Shown: positions 17,276 through 24,794 of the stretch, piece after piece
Position numbering within the stretch: the stretch's first letter is position 1
Layout: each line of letters opens with the position of its first letter
Origin: Pirellulales bacterium
GTDB taxonomy: Bacteria > Planctomycetota > Planctomycetia > Pirellulales > JAICIG01
Direction: 5' to 3'
DNA: 64,000 nt
NCBI GenBank assembly: GCA_035533075.1
Contig: DATLUO010000121.1
Location: 26,116 to 90,115 of the forward strand
Notes under the pieces: generated by a model
What the model saw: only the letters and a program-made list of their open reading frames with translations
The model's database searches: none
Told to the model about the DNA's origin: nothing
Translations under genes and position numbers: made by a program

Positions 17276-17510
17276 TGCCGTCACCCAAAAGCGGCTTTGC
17301 GTATCGACCGAGGGCGCTTTTGCTCCTTTTGTAGTTGTGCCGCTCAACCAGCTAGACACGGTCCTTGCCGCCCTTGACGCGAACAAGCTTTCCTATCGGC
17401 TCGACGACGAAGTAATGTCGGTCGATGGAAAGCCGGAAGTTGCTTTCGTCAACCTTGAGCGCGGCAGTGATCCCGTGAGCGTTCAGCGGATATTAGACAA
17501 CATTCCGTAA
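17262..17510 (+). CDS. Unknown 82-aa protein overlapping the nuclease-like gene
   Basis: I do not recognise this protein. It is small, slightly acidic and mixed alpha/beta in appearance (FVVVPLNQLDTVLAALDANK, then VAFVNLERGSDPVSVQRILD). It overlaps the end of the nuclease-like gene by 14 bp (or 8 bp if translation begins at the second ATG, 17268), so the two are probably translated together. A small protein coupled to a putative nuclease next to a secretion-like locus would fit an immunity protein, but only the arrangement supports that. A repeat-free 32-bp gap separates it from the toxin-like gene. Confidence 0.5.
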   Translation: MAMIDAVTQKRLCVSTEGAFAPFVVVPLNQLDTVLAALDANKLSYRLDDEVMSVDGKPEVAFVNLERGSDPVSVQRILDNIP

Positions 17511-17542
17511 GGGATGAGATGAGGTTGCGGAAATCGTAAGGC

Positions 17543-17779
17543 ATGGCACGCAGTCCAGATGACCTTCCCGCGACGGGAACGCCAGGTTCAACAGGAGAGA
17601 AACGGGACGCAAACGGCAACGTCATCCAGCGGCGTTTTTACGGTCTTGACGGTCGCGCCGTCAAAAACATCGACTATGGCCACGACCACATCGGGGCGGG
17701 CGATCCGCACGCTCACGACTGGGACTGGTCGAAGAAACCGGCGAGACGGCCAGCACGAGCATTGAGGCCAGGAGAATAG
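17543..17779 (+). CDS. Polymorphic toxin type 24-like (Ntox24-like) domain protein
   Basis: The 78-residue product looks like an isolated C-terminal toxin domain: a linker, then DANGNVIQRRFYGLDGRAVK, NIDYGHDH and PHAHDWDWSKKPARRP. The order ID(Y/F)xH, PHxHxWDW and a basic Pro-rich tail is what I recall for bacterial toxin 24, a predicted RNase domain usually at the end of large secreted proteins. Here it stands alone as an orphan module, with no delivery domain or signal. It precedes a 165-aa gene by 1 bp, the usual toxin-immunity arrangement, and lies just downstream of the FtsK-type ATPase locus. The family name is from memory and needs a profile search. Confidence 0.5.
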   Translation: MARSPDDLPATGTPGSTGEKRDANGNVIQRRFYGLDGRAVKNIDYGHDHIGAGDPHAHDWDWSKKPARRPARALRPGE

Positions 17780-17780
17780 T

Positions 17781-18278
17781 ATGAGCACAGCCTCGCAGTA
17801 CACCGCTGGTTGGATTGGCACAACCATCCACAATTTCTTGTCGGACCTTGAACCCGCGACGGCGATCGCCTATGCGCTGATTACTTGCCTGGACAGTTCT
17901 GTTGATCTGGCGCCCGTCGTCGAGCGCAACGCCGCGCTGCGTGAGCTGCGGAAGCGCGGCGAGTTGCACCTGCTGGGCAAAGGGTTCTTCTTGAAGACGC
18001 GCGGTCTCCTCAAGCTCAATCGAGAATCAAGATTGTTTTTCGGCTTCGATGAGCTTTGGCTGTGTTCGCGGGCGCCTGTGGCTCCGAAGCCGGACGACCT
18101 CTTTATCACCGGTCCCGACCGGATTTCCGATCAGGCATTAGATCGTCTATCTTTGTGGATGCCGCACAACCACTGCTCTCTCGCGCTTGGTGACGGAACG
18201 GGCATGAACTTCTGTGCCAAGCTAACCGGCATAGCCAAATACGTCGTCGAGGCGCTGACCGAATCAGCGACTCGATAA
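17781..18278 (+). CDS. Putative immunity protein for the toxin-like neighbour
   Basis: I do not recognise the family. The 165-residue soluble protein has a hydrophobic N-terminal half (LEPATAIAYALITCLDSS), a basic centre (VVERNAALRELRKRGELHLL) and a C-terminal part with HNHCSLALGDGTG. It starts 1 bp after the toxin-like gene and so is almost certainly co-translated. By position it is the expected immunity partner. Its stop codon lies inside the left half of an inverted 41-bp repeat pair, which marks the end of the cassette. Confidence 0.5.
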   Translation: MSTASQYTAGWIGTTIHNFLSDLEPATAIAYALITCLDSSVDLAPVVERNAALRELRKRGELHLLGKGFFLKTRGLLKLNRESRLFFGFDELWLCSRAPVAPKPDDLFITGPDRISDQALDRLSLWMPHNHCSLALGDGTGMNFCAKLTGIAKYVVEALTESATR

Positions 18279-18358
18279 CCAGCGAGCCTGCGAGCGCCGG
18301 CCATCGGCGCGACTCAATGGTGGGCCGGCGCTCGTAAGCCCGCTCGCTTCCACCCTAC
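18277..18358. repeat. Diverged inverted pair of the 41-bp repeat
   Basis: Bases 18277-18305 (AACCAGCGAGCCTGCGAGCG) and the inverted copy at 18317-18358 (ATGGTGGGCCGGCGCTCGTA) differ at several positions from the copies elsewhere, so this is an older pair. The spacer to 18467 holds no clear gene. Confidence 0.8.
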
Positions 18359-18467
18359 GATTTAGCCGTCTCGAATCCCCGGCAGAGGCGGCCGGAATAG
18401 CCCTTTGCAACCAACTGGTTTCCGCAGAGAATAAATGAGGCTCTCCTTGATTCTCAGCCCCCTCACA

Positions 18468-19166
18468 ATGGCACGGGAAGAATTCATCCAAAATCTGCGA
18501 CACACGTTGTCGCTTGCGGCCCCGTCGGTCGAGGCCGATACCGCGCACTTGAATGCCGCCGAACGAGCCCGGATGATTTTTAGCGCGGACGAATGGCTCA
18601 AGCCGGAAAGCGTCGAGGGCTTCAGCGTCGACGACTTCGCGGGGCTCGATGCATCGTCACGAAAACGGCTCGTTGCGGCCGTGAAGGGGTTCGCTGCGAT
18701 GGCGGCTGCCGTGAACGGCGCTGCGGACGGCGCAGCGAATCAGGCTCAAGACGCTTGGGACAAGCTGCAGGAGATCATTGAAATCATTCGGCCTTCGGTG
18801 CAGGCCGAATGGTCCGCCCAAGTCGAGTCGCTCGTCAACCAGGCGGCCGACTGGTGCCAGCAGCGCGAGTGGATTGCCAAGACCAAGAAAAAACACCTTA
18901 AAGACAAATTGATCGGCGAATACGACCTTCCGCAGCTTCACTTTTATGATGGAGAAAACCACCTCCTTTTGGATCCGATCGCTCGTTTCGCGCCAGGCAC
19001 TTCGGGGCTGGTCGACTTGGCGCTGTTGCCCGTATTTGATTCGATGATGGTGGCACGGATCGGCGGAGATTGGTACATTCGCCCGGATTACGGTCAGGGC
19101 CGCCGCCGGAAGTGGTCTGAGGCCTCGTTCGTCGACGCTGTCCAGCGTCTAAGTACGCGCGAATGA
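18468..19166 (+). CDS. Unknown 232-aa protein
   Basis: I do not recognise this protein. It starts with a helical region, has an Ala-rich stretch (AMAAAVNGAADGAANQAQDA, about residues 85-104) that is amphipathic instead of a membrane span, a further helix (DKLQEIIEIIRPSVQAEWSA), and a C-terminal beta-looking part with FYDGENHLLLDPIARFAPG and MMVARIGGDWYIRPDYGQG. There is no signal peptide. I prefer ATG 18468 (MAREEFIQNL). An upstream in-frame ATG at 18435 would add 11 residues. It follows the toxin-like cassette and may be a further cargo or an immunity-like gene, which is speculation. Confidence 0.55.
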   Translation: MAREEFIQNLRHTLSLAAPSVEADTAHLNAAERARMIFSADEWLKPESVEGFSVDDFAGLDASSRKRLVAAVKGFAAMAAAVNGAADGAANQAQDAWDKLQEIIEIIRPSVQAEWSAQVESLVNQAADWCQQREWIAKTKKKHLKDKLIGEYDLPQLHFYDGENHLLLDPIARFAPGTSGLVDLALLPVFDSMMVARIGGDWYIRPDYGQGRRRKWSEASFVDAVQRLSTRE

Positions 19167-19212
19167 AGCAATTGATTCGCACCTCAGTTGGCTTCCCCTG
19201 GATTGGTAACCC

Positions 19213-19659
19213 ATGCTCAAACACCAGCTCCTGCATCCCCAAATCAACGAAGTGCTCGGCCGGGCGGGGCACCATGCCAAGGTGCTCATCGCCGACGGCA
19301 ACTATCCGGCCTCGACCAAACGCGGTCCCAACGCCGAACTGGTTTGCCTTAACCTCATGCCCGGCGTGGTGAACTGCACGCAAGTGCTGAAGGCGATTCT
19401 TTCGGCGGTGCCGATCGACGGCGTCAACACCATGATGTACACGCCCGACGATCCGTATACGCTGGACCGCGACCCGCCGGTCTGGGACGAATATCGCGAA
19501 GTGATTCGGGCGGCCGGCTTGAACGTGAGCCTGGAACCGATCGCCAAGTGGGATTTTTACGAGGCCGTCGAGACGCCCGACCATGTTCTCACGATCCAGA
19601 CCGCCGATCAGCAGCGATTTGCCAACCTGCTGCTGTCGATCGGCGTGCGGATGGAATGA
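19213..19659 (+). CDS. fucU: RbsD/FucU-family sugar mutarotase
   Basis: The 148-residue protein begins MLKHQLLHPQINEVLGRAGH and continues with VLIADGNYPAS, matching the RbsD/FucU fold, which binds and interconverts anomers of L-fucose or D-ribose. The conserved His and Asp-x-Asn of the sugar site (H in AGHHAK, DGN) are present. The C-terminus (EAVETPDHVLTIQTAD) also fits. FucU is favoured over RbsD because the next gene, 9 bp downstream, is a fuconolactonase-type hydrolase, which together suggests L-fucose use through the non-phosphorylated pathway. Cytosolic. Start at 19213 matches the family's N-terminus. Confidence 0.8.
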   Translation: MLKHQLLHPQINEVLGRAGHHAKVLIADGNYPASTKRGPNAELVCLNLMPGVVNCTQVLKAILSAVPIDGVNTMMYTPDDPYTLDRDPPVWDEYREVIRAAGLNVSLEPIAKWDFYEAVETPDHVLTIQTADQQRFANLLLSIGVRME

Positions 19660-19668
19660 CAAGGCACT

Positions 19669-20520
19669 ATGCCACCTACCATCGACGCGCATCAGCACTT
19701 TTGGCGGCTCGACCAGCCGGCGCCATTCAACTACACCTGGCTCAATGCGCCGCGGAACGCCGCCATCCGCCGCGACTTTTTGCCCGAACAGCTTGAACCG
19801 CAGTTGCGGGCCGCGGGCATCGACAAGTCGATCTTGGTGCAGACGCAACATAATCTGGCCGAGAACCGCTGGGCGCTGGGGCTGGCCGAACGGCACGAGT
19901 TTATCGCGGGCGTCGTCGGCTGGATCGACTTGGCCAGCGACGACTGCGAACGGCAGTTGCGCGAATTCGAAGACCACCCCAAGTTCGTCGGCGTCCGCCA
20001 TGTCACGCAGGACGAACCCGACGACGATTTCATCGTTCGCGAAGACGTGCTGCGCGGACTGAAAGTGCTGGAGCAGCGCGCAGTGCCGTTCGATTTGCTG
20101 TTTTACGTCAAGCACCTGCGGCATGTGCCGGCGCTGGCCACGCACGCGCCGGAGCTGGCGATGGCGATCGACCATCTCTCGAAGCCGCACATCAAAGACC
20201 GCCGCACCGACGATTGGCTGCCGAGTTTCAAGGCGGCCGCGAAGTTTCCCAACGTTTACTGCAAGCTCTCCGGCATGATTACGGAGGCCGATTGGCGGCG
20301 TTGGACGGCCGATGATCTGAAGCCCTACGTCCAGGCCGCGTTGGAGCTGTTCGGCCCGGAGCGGCTGATGTTCGGATCCGATTGGCCGGTCTGCGAGCTG
20401 GCCGGCACGTATCAGCAAGTATTCGAGGCCCTCAACGAAGCGCTGGGGCCGTTGAGCGCGCACGAGCGACAGGCCATCTTCGGCGGCACCGCGGGTTGCT
20501 TTTATCAATTGCCGCGTTGA
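19669..20520 (+). CDS. Amidohydrolase-2 lactonase, L-fuconolactonase-like
   Basis: The 283-residue TIM-barrel hydrolase carries the H-x-H motif (IDAHQHFW, residues 5-12), a mid-protein DHLSKPHIK metal-site segment and the terminal RLMFGSDWPVC with the catalytic Asp. This is the COG3618 group (fuconolactonase, sulfomuconolactonase, pyrone-carboxylate hydrolase). With FucU immediately upstream it most likely opens L-fucono-lactone to L-fuconate. Full length. Soluble, cytosolic. The stop is followed by the inverted 41-bp repeat pair. Confidence 0.8.
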   Translation: MPPTIDAHQHFWRLDQPAPFNYTWLNAPRNAAIRRDFLPEQLEPQLRAAGIDKSILVQTQHNLAENRWALGLAERHEFIAGVVGWIDLASDDCERQLREFEDHPKFVGVRHVTQDEPDDDFIVREDVLRGLKVLEQRAVPFDLLFYVKHLRHVPALATHAPELAMAIDHLSKPHIKDRRTDDWLPSFKAAAKFPNVYCKLSGMITEADWRRWTADDLKPYVQAALELFGPERLMFGSDWPVCELAGTYQQVFEALNEALGPLSAHERQAIFGGTAGCFYQLPR

Positions 20521-20562
20521 CACCTGGACATCCTGGGCCGGCGCTTGACCGCTGCAACGAAC

Positions 20563-20658
20563 GTAAGGTGGGACCAGCGAGCTTGCGAGCGCCGGCCCAC
20601 CGATAGCGACGTCGTTTACGGTGGGCCGGCGCTCGCAAGCTCGCTGGTCCCACCCTAC
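20563..20658. repeat. Inverted pair of the 41-bp repeat
   Basis: Copies at 20563-20605 and 20619-20658 face each other with a 13-bp loop and can form a long GC-rich hairpin between two convergent genes, consistent with a bidirectional terminator. The right copy's CCCTAC supplies the stop codon (20655-20657, minus strand) of the lipid-kinase-family gene. Confidence 0.85.
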
Positions 20659-21590
20659 GACGGAGGGCAGCCGCACGACATTTGCGGCACGACCACGCGC
20701 AGGGCACTTGGCGCGACCTCAATCACGACCGGGGCAAAGTCGGCCGCTTCGCCGTCGATTTCCATCGGCACCGGACCGGTCGAGGTGAGCGCGATCCGCC
20801 GAGCGCGGCCATAACGCACGTCGCCGCGCTGGCGGTGCCGTTTCAGCCATACGCTCAGGGCGTATTTCATCAGCGGCAGGTTGCCGGGCTTCTCGAAGAC
20901 GATCCAGTCGAGCACGCCGTCGTGCGGGTTGGCGTCGTAGGCCAGCGGCAAGCGGTTGGCATACTGCGGCATGTTGAACACCATGCACAAAGCACCGCGC
21001 ATGCTCTGGCCATCGGCGTCCACATCGAACAAGGGATAGCGATAACGCCAGGCGGAGGCCAACATGGGGGCCGCATAGCTCACGCTGCGCACGCGGCGCA
21101 GGCCCGCCTCGTGCTGCCGCCAGTGGGCCAGCCGGTGGGCGGCGTCGCCGTCGAAGCCGGCGCTGGCCACGATGGCAAACAGCCGGTCTCCCGCCCGGCC
21201 CAGGTCCATCGTCCGCGTGCGGCCCGCGGCCAGCACCGCCGCGGCGTGCGCCGGCTCAGAACAGCAGCCGAATTGCCGTGAAAACAGGTTCTCGTTGCCC
21301 AAAGGAAAGTGGAACACCGGCAGCCGGTTTTGCAGGTTGATCACGCGGTTCAGCGTGCCGTCGCCGCCGGCGGCCACGACTGCCCGGTATCGCTCGGCAG
21401 CCAAGGGGTCGGTGCCCACCTCGGCCAGTTCGCCAAGCTCCCAAACGATGCGCGGTTCGAGCTGCCGCTCGATCAGCGCGGCCGACAATGCGGCAACGCA
21501 AGTGCGGTTTTCCTTCGCACCGCTATAGGGATTGGCCACGATGATGACGCCGGGAGGCAATGGGCCTTGGTCGTGGGGAGCGTCACTCAT
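20655..21590 (-). CDS. Diacylglycerol/sphingosine kinase-family protein
   Basis: The 311-residue protein opens with IIVANPYSGAKENR (about residue 16) and has VVAAGGDGTLNRVI (about residue 70), the nucleotide-binding GGDGT motif of the DagK/LCB5 lipid kinase family, then FAIVASAGFDGDAAHRL. The C-terminal beta domain ends with a PMEIDGEAADFAP segment typical of these enzymes. It probably phosphorylates a membrane lipid on the cytosolic face. The substrate is not readable. Start at ATG 21590 (MSDAPHD). An upstream in-frame ATG at 21671 would add 27 atypical residues. The TAG stop lies inside the 41-bp repeat. Confidence 0.8.
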   Translation of the reverse strand: MSDAPHDQGPLPPGVIIVANPYSGAKENRTCVAALSAALIERQLEPRIVWELGELAEVGTDPLAAERYRAVVAAGGDGTLNRVINLQNRLPVFHFPLGNENLFSRQFGCCSEPAHAAAVLAAGRTRTMDLGRAGDRLFAIVASAGFDGDAAHRLAHWRQHEAGLRRVRSVSYAAPMLASAWRYRYPLFDVDADGQSMRGALCMVFNMPQYANRLPLAYDANPHDGVLDWIVFEKPGNLPLMKYALSVWLKRHRQRGDVRYGRARRIALTSTGPVPMEIDGEAADFAPVVIEVAPSALRVVVPQMSCGCPPS

Positions 21591-21944
21591 GCAAAGTCGC
21601 GACGGAACGAGTGTCGAGTGAAACTTAAAATTCGGTCCGCGGCGATCGAGAACAACCCGGCCCGCCGCCAATCATCCAAGTTTACCGAGCGTCAGGCGGG
21701 CCTGGCAGCCGTGCCACGGTGCGCGGCGTGCCAGAGTCGTTTGCCCGTGGCTCTACAATCCAATTGGGTGTGGCGAAGACGCTGGTCGAACGCGACCAGC
21801 CGAGCCGGAGGTGGGCGAGGACCGGAGCCGCACAATGGGTCCGACGGCTTTGGGAATCTCGCAGCCTAGTGGTCGGGGGTCGAGTCCAATCGACGCCCAC
21901 GTCCTCCAACCGTGGGCGACCCCGGCCCCGGCATTCATACATAC
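21591..21944. other. Gene-free spacer
   Basis: I see no supported gene on either strand. The minus-strand frame crossing this region is antisense to the isomerase-like gene and the repeat. A GGTCGAGTCC-like sequence near 21885 suggested a tRNA T-arm but no cloverleaf could be built. Confidence 0.4.
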
Positions 21945-22156
21945 TGCACGCGGTGGTCGTTGAAACAAATAGCGGTGGCTGGGGCAGAGCCGCGCGATGG
22001 ACCAGTTCCCCTGTTAGCGCTCTGCCGCGGCGATGCCCCGGTAGCGCCACCACCGGGGCATCGCTGGCCGACGTAGCGTTTTTGATGATTGCCGGGTCGT
22101 TCTCGGCCAGCTTCTGCCCGGGCCACCGAAAATGTCTCATTGCCGAGCGCGTGCAA
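21945..22156. repeat. Palindromic ~200-bp element, copy A
   Basis: Outer arms GGTGGCTGGGGCAGAGC (21973) and GCTTCTGCCCGGGCCACC (about 22110) enclose a central hairpin GATGCCCCGGT/ACCGGGGCATC. The right terminal repeat is GTCTCATTGCCGAGCGCGTG (22134 onward). It ends 1-2 bp before the stop codon of the isomerase-like gene. Related copies lie at 45314-45515 and 47682-47905. This copy is the most diverged and its left end is unclear. Confidence 0.75.
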
Positions 22157-22157
22157 T

Positions 22158-22979
22158 CTAACCCATGCTCGCCTGGCCCAGGATTTTGCGTAAGCAAGTC
22201 ATGCCGATCTCGCCGAATTGCCGGGCCGGCACTTGCCAAATCTGCGGGTTCATCAGCTCCAACGAGACGTAGCCGTCGTAGCCGATCGTCCGCAGCGCGT
22301 CGAGGACCGGCTGCAACTGATAGTCGCCGTCGCCGGGCAAAATGCGGTCGGCGTCGCCGGCGAACTCGCGCGGCGTGCCGGCGATGTCGCAAAGCTGCAC
22401 GTGGAACAGGTTTTCGCGCGTCAGATAAGCGAGGTCTTCCGCCTTGCTGGGGCCGGCATAGTAATGAAACACGTCGAAGCAGAGACCGAGATGCGGCGAA
22501 CCGGTTTCGTTGACCAGTGCCGCCGCCGTCTGCAGGTTGTTGCCGAAAGTGGCCGACGCTTGGAATTCCAGCGCCAGCCGGACGCCTTGCTCGCCTGCCC
22601 GGACGGCAGCCTGAGTGAGCGATGCCTGCACGCGCTCGAGGTCTTGCTGGGCGAGCGGCCCCATCACATCGCAGGCCACCACCAGCGTGCCGATTTCGAG
22701 CTTTCGCAAGAGCGTCAATCGCCTGGAAAAATGCTCCCAATGCTCGCGACGGGCATCACCCTGACTGACGAGCAGCCCGCCTTGAAAGCTGGCCACCGGC
22801 GCGGCCATCTGCTGCTCGTCGAGCAAGCGTCGCACGTCATCGAGCGAGTGCGTTTCCAGGTAGGTTTCCAGCTTTCCCAGCCAGATTTCCACCGCCCGGC
22901 AGGCGCCGGCCGCGTAGTCTTCGATGTCCTTGTCGAAGGGCGAGTTGAGCGAACAGACCTGGCTGATGGCGGGCTTCAT
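22158..22979 (-). CDS. Sugar phosphate isomerase/epimerase-like TIM barrel protein
   Basis: The 273-residue protein fits the xylose-isomerase-like TIM barrel family (AP endonuclease 2 fold). Strand-end residues of the metal site are visible: VRLALEFQ (Glu), LGLCFDVFHYY (Asp and His), FHVQLCDIAG (His and Asp) and YDGYVSLELMNP (Glu). These enzymes isomerise or epimerise keto sugars, or process inositols. The exact substrate is not readable. No signal peptide, so cytosolic. It is a single gene between element A and a heptamer hairpin. Start at ATG 22979 (MKPAISQV). Confidence 0.75.
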   Translation of the reverse strand: MKPAISQVCSLNSPFDKDIEDYAAGACRAVEIWLGKLETYLETHSLDDVRRLLDEQQMAAPVASFQGGLLVSQGDARREHWEHFSRRLTLLRKLEIGTLVVACDVMGPLAQQDLERVQASLTQAAVRAGEQGVRLALEFQASATFGNNLQTAAALVNETGSPHLGLCFDVFHYYAGPSKAEDLAYLTRENLFHVQLCDIAGTPREFAGDADRILPGDGDYQLQPVLDALRTIGYDGYVSLELMNPQIWQVPARQFGEIGMTCLRKILGQASMG

Positions 22980-22984
22980 GGGGA

Positions 22985-23109
22985 ATTTTGGATTTTGGAT
23001 TTTGGATTTGAGATTTCACGAGTAATGCTTCCGCCTCAATCCAAAATCCAAAATCCAAAATTGCCGGAATGGTGGGCCGGCGCTCGCAAGCTCGCTGGCC
23101 CCACCCTAC
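22985..23109. repeat. Heptamer hairpin plus one 41-bp repeat
   Basis: ATTTTGG units at 22985-23009 are followed by inverse AATCCAA units at 23037-23062, giving a hairpin of 7-bp repeats. A single 41-bp repeat copy follows at 23069-23109. Its CCCTAC supplies the TAG stop (23106-23108) of aroH. Confidence 0.85.
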
Positions 23110-23567
23110 GTTTTGGCCCTCAGTTTCTCCTGGGCCGCCAGCTCGGCCTCGATCCAGGCTTCCAGCTCGTCCCAATCGACGGGCGGCAGACGGCAGAGGT
23201 CGGGCCGCAATTTGGCCGCGCCGCGAATGTAGACGTGCTGGATTTCGGCCAGTGACTTCGATGTGTTCCAGTGAATCAAAATCCGCACGCACCGCGGCAG
23301 CGAGCCGGGCACGCTGATCTCGTGCGTACACAACAGGGGCACATCGAGCCAGCCAAGCTGCCGCGCGGCCAGGGCCGGAAACTCGGCGTCCAGGTCCGTC
23401 GTGGTCGTGAAGATGGCGCTGGCCACGTCTTCATGCTCGATCCCGTTCAAGCGGACCATCAACGTCCAAAGCTGCTGCGTGGCCTTCAGCAGCTCTTCGC
23501 GCGTATTGTGCTCGACGGTCGTCGCGCCGCGCACCCCACGACAGCGGATACGTCGGTCATCGCTCAT
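23106..23567 (-). CDS. aroH: Chorismate mutase, AroH class
   Basis: The 153-residue protein matches the short monofunctional AroH fold: [20 protein letters not shown] at the start (Arg and Glu of the active site), [17 protein letters not shown] in the middle and [14 protein letters not shown] at the conserved end. It converts chorismate to prephenate for Phe/Tyr synthesis in the cytosol. A charged tail of about 25 residues goes beyond the usual ~125. The start overlaps the end of the FG-GAP gene by 11 bp. The stop codon is borrowed from the 41-bp repeat, so the tail could be a consequence of repeat insertion, though that is inference. Confidence 0.85.
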   Translation of the reverse strand: MSDDRRIRCRGVRGATTVEHNTREELLKATQQLWTLMVRLNGIEHEDVASAIFTTTTDLDAEFPALAARQLGWLDVPLLCTHEISVPGSLPRCVRILIHWNTSKSLAEIQHVYIRGAAKLRPDLCRLPPVDWDELEAWIEAELAAQEKLRAKT

Positions 23568-24774
23568 TCCAGTAGATCTTGATGTTGTGCGACTGCCGCC
23601 CGACCGCCACGATGTCGTTGCGGCCGTCGCCGTTGAAATCGGCCACGGTCAGGTCTTCGATATTGACACCGCCCTGGTCGACAAGCTGCCGCTGCCAACG
23701 CTGGCCCCGCTCCTGCGGATCGTAAATCCGCAAGCCGCAACGCACCGAATCGCTCTTGTCGTCGCGCACGCCGACGATCAGCTCGTCGTCAACGTCGTCG
23801 TCCAGGTTGGCGCACCAGACCGCGTGGCCCCACTTCAAATCGGAATCGAGCACGTTGCGGTCCCAGAGCGGCTGGGCGGCGTCCTTCGGCCGGGTATAGA
23901 CAACGACCTGGAAGCCGTGCCAAGGCTCGATGGTGGCGATGTAGTCGCTGCCGCCGGCGATGCGGCCATGTTTGATCTCGCTGGCGCCGCGGGCTTCGGG
24001 GTTGTCTTGGTTCCCCGCTCCAATCGGCCGGCTCTTCCACGTGCCATCAGCCTTGCGCTTCAAGAGCGTGACGCCCTCGAAACTGGCCATGAGAATATCG
24101 GTCTGCCCGTCGCGGTCGAGATCGGTGGGCCAGAGATTGTGCGCCACGTGCAGCTCCTCATTGATCACCTGCGGCTGCCAGGCATCGTGGACCGGATCGG
24201 CCGGAATCTTATACGCCAAGAGTCGCAAAGGCGTCTCCATCCACAGCGGCTTGGTGGAGTTGCGGCCCATCATCGGCGCGACGAGCAACTCTTTGCGGCC
24301 GTCGCCGTCGAGATCGGCCCAGCGCATGCGGTGCGTGGTCGGTTGTTCGCCGATGGGGTGTACTTGCCAGCGGCCGTCGGCGGAAGTGCCGCGCGAAATC
24401 CACTGGATGGTGCCGCCCGTGCGCGTGTCGATCGGCCGCCAGTCGGCGCCCAGAGCGAAGTCGATTTGGCCGTCGCCGTCGATGTCGTAGGGTGCGATGC
24501 AGACGTTGTCGCGCTTGGTCTGATCTTGAATGAGCGTGTGGACTTTCCACGACGGGTTTTCCAGCCATAGGACGCGGTTGGTATCGACCACGACGATGTC
24601 GGTGCGGCCGTCGGCGTTCATATCGACCACCGTCACCGCATAGCCGACCTCCAGCCGTTCCGGAAGCTGCTCGGCCCGCAAGCGTATTTCAGCGGCTGCG
24701 CTGACTGCGGTTAGAAAAACGCCGCCGATCAGCGCAACCGCGGAGCACGCCGTCCGCCATTTCTCATCCCTCAT
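23557..24774 (-). CDS. FG-GAP/VCBS-repeat secreted protein
   Basis: The 405-residue protein has a signal peptide ([20 protein letters not shown]) and at least four FG-GAP/VCBS calcium-binding blades with D-x-(D/N)-x-D-G patterns: [14 protein letters not shown] (about 50), [13 protein letters not shown] (about 97), [13 protein letters not shown] (about 150) and [14 protein letters not shown] near the C-terminus. This builds a beta-propeller, probably exported, of the kind abundant in Planctomycetes. Function unknown. It overlaps the aroH start, though that coupling is probably incidental. The 5' region (24765-24800) carries a 14-bp tandem repeat, CTCATCCCTCATCT, that includes the start codon. 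Confidence 0.8.
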   Translation of the reverse strand: MRDEKWRTACSAVALIGGVFLTAVSAAAEIRLRAEQLPERLEVGYAVTVVDMNADGRTDIVVVDTNRVLWLENPSWKVHTLIQDQTKRDNVCIAPYDIDGDGQIDFALGADWRPIDTRTGGTIQWISRGTSADGRWQVHPIGEQPTTHRMRWADLDGDGRKELLVAPMMGRNSTKPLWMETPLRLLAYKIPADPVHDAWQPQVINEELHVAHNLWPTDLDRDGQTDILMASFEGVTLLKRKADGTWKSRPIGAGNQDNPEARGASEIKHGRIAGGSDYIATIEPWHGFQVVVYTRPKDAAQPLWDRNVLDSDLKWGHAVWCANLDDDVDDELIVGVRDDKSDSVRCGLRIYDPQERGQRWQRQLVDQGGVNIEDLTVADFNGDGRNDIVAVGRQSHNIKIYWNER

Positions 24775-24794
24775 CTCTCATCCCTCATCTCTCA

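Noticed and set aside
21870..21910. tRNA gene
   Set aside because: A GGTCGAGTCC-like T-arm was seen but there is no acceptor or anticodon stem that pairs.
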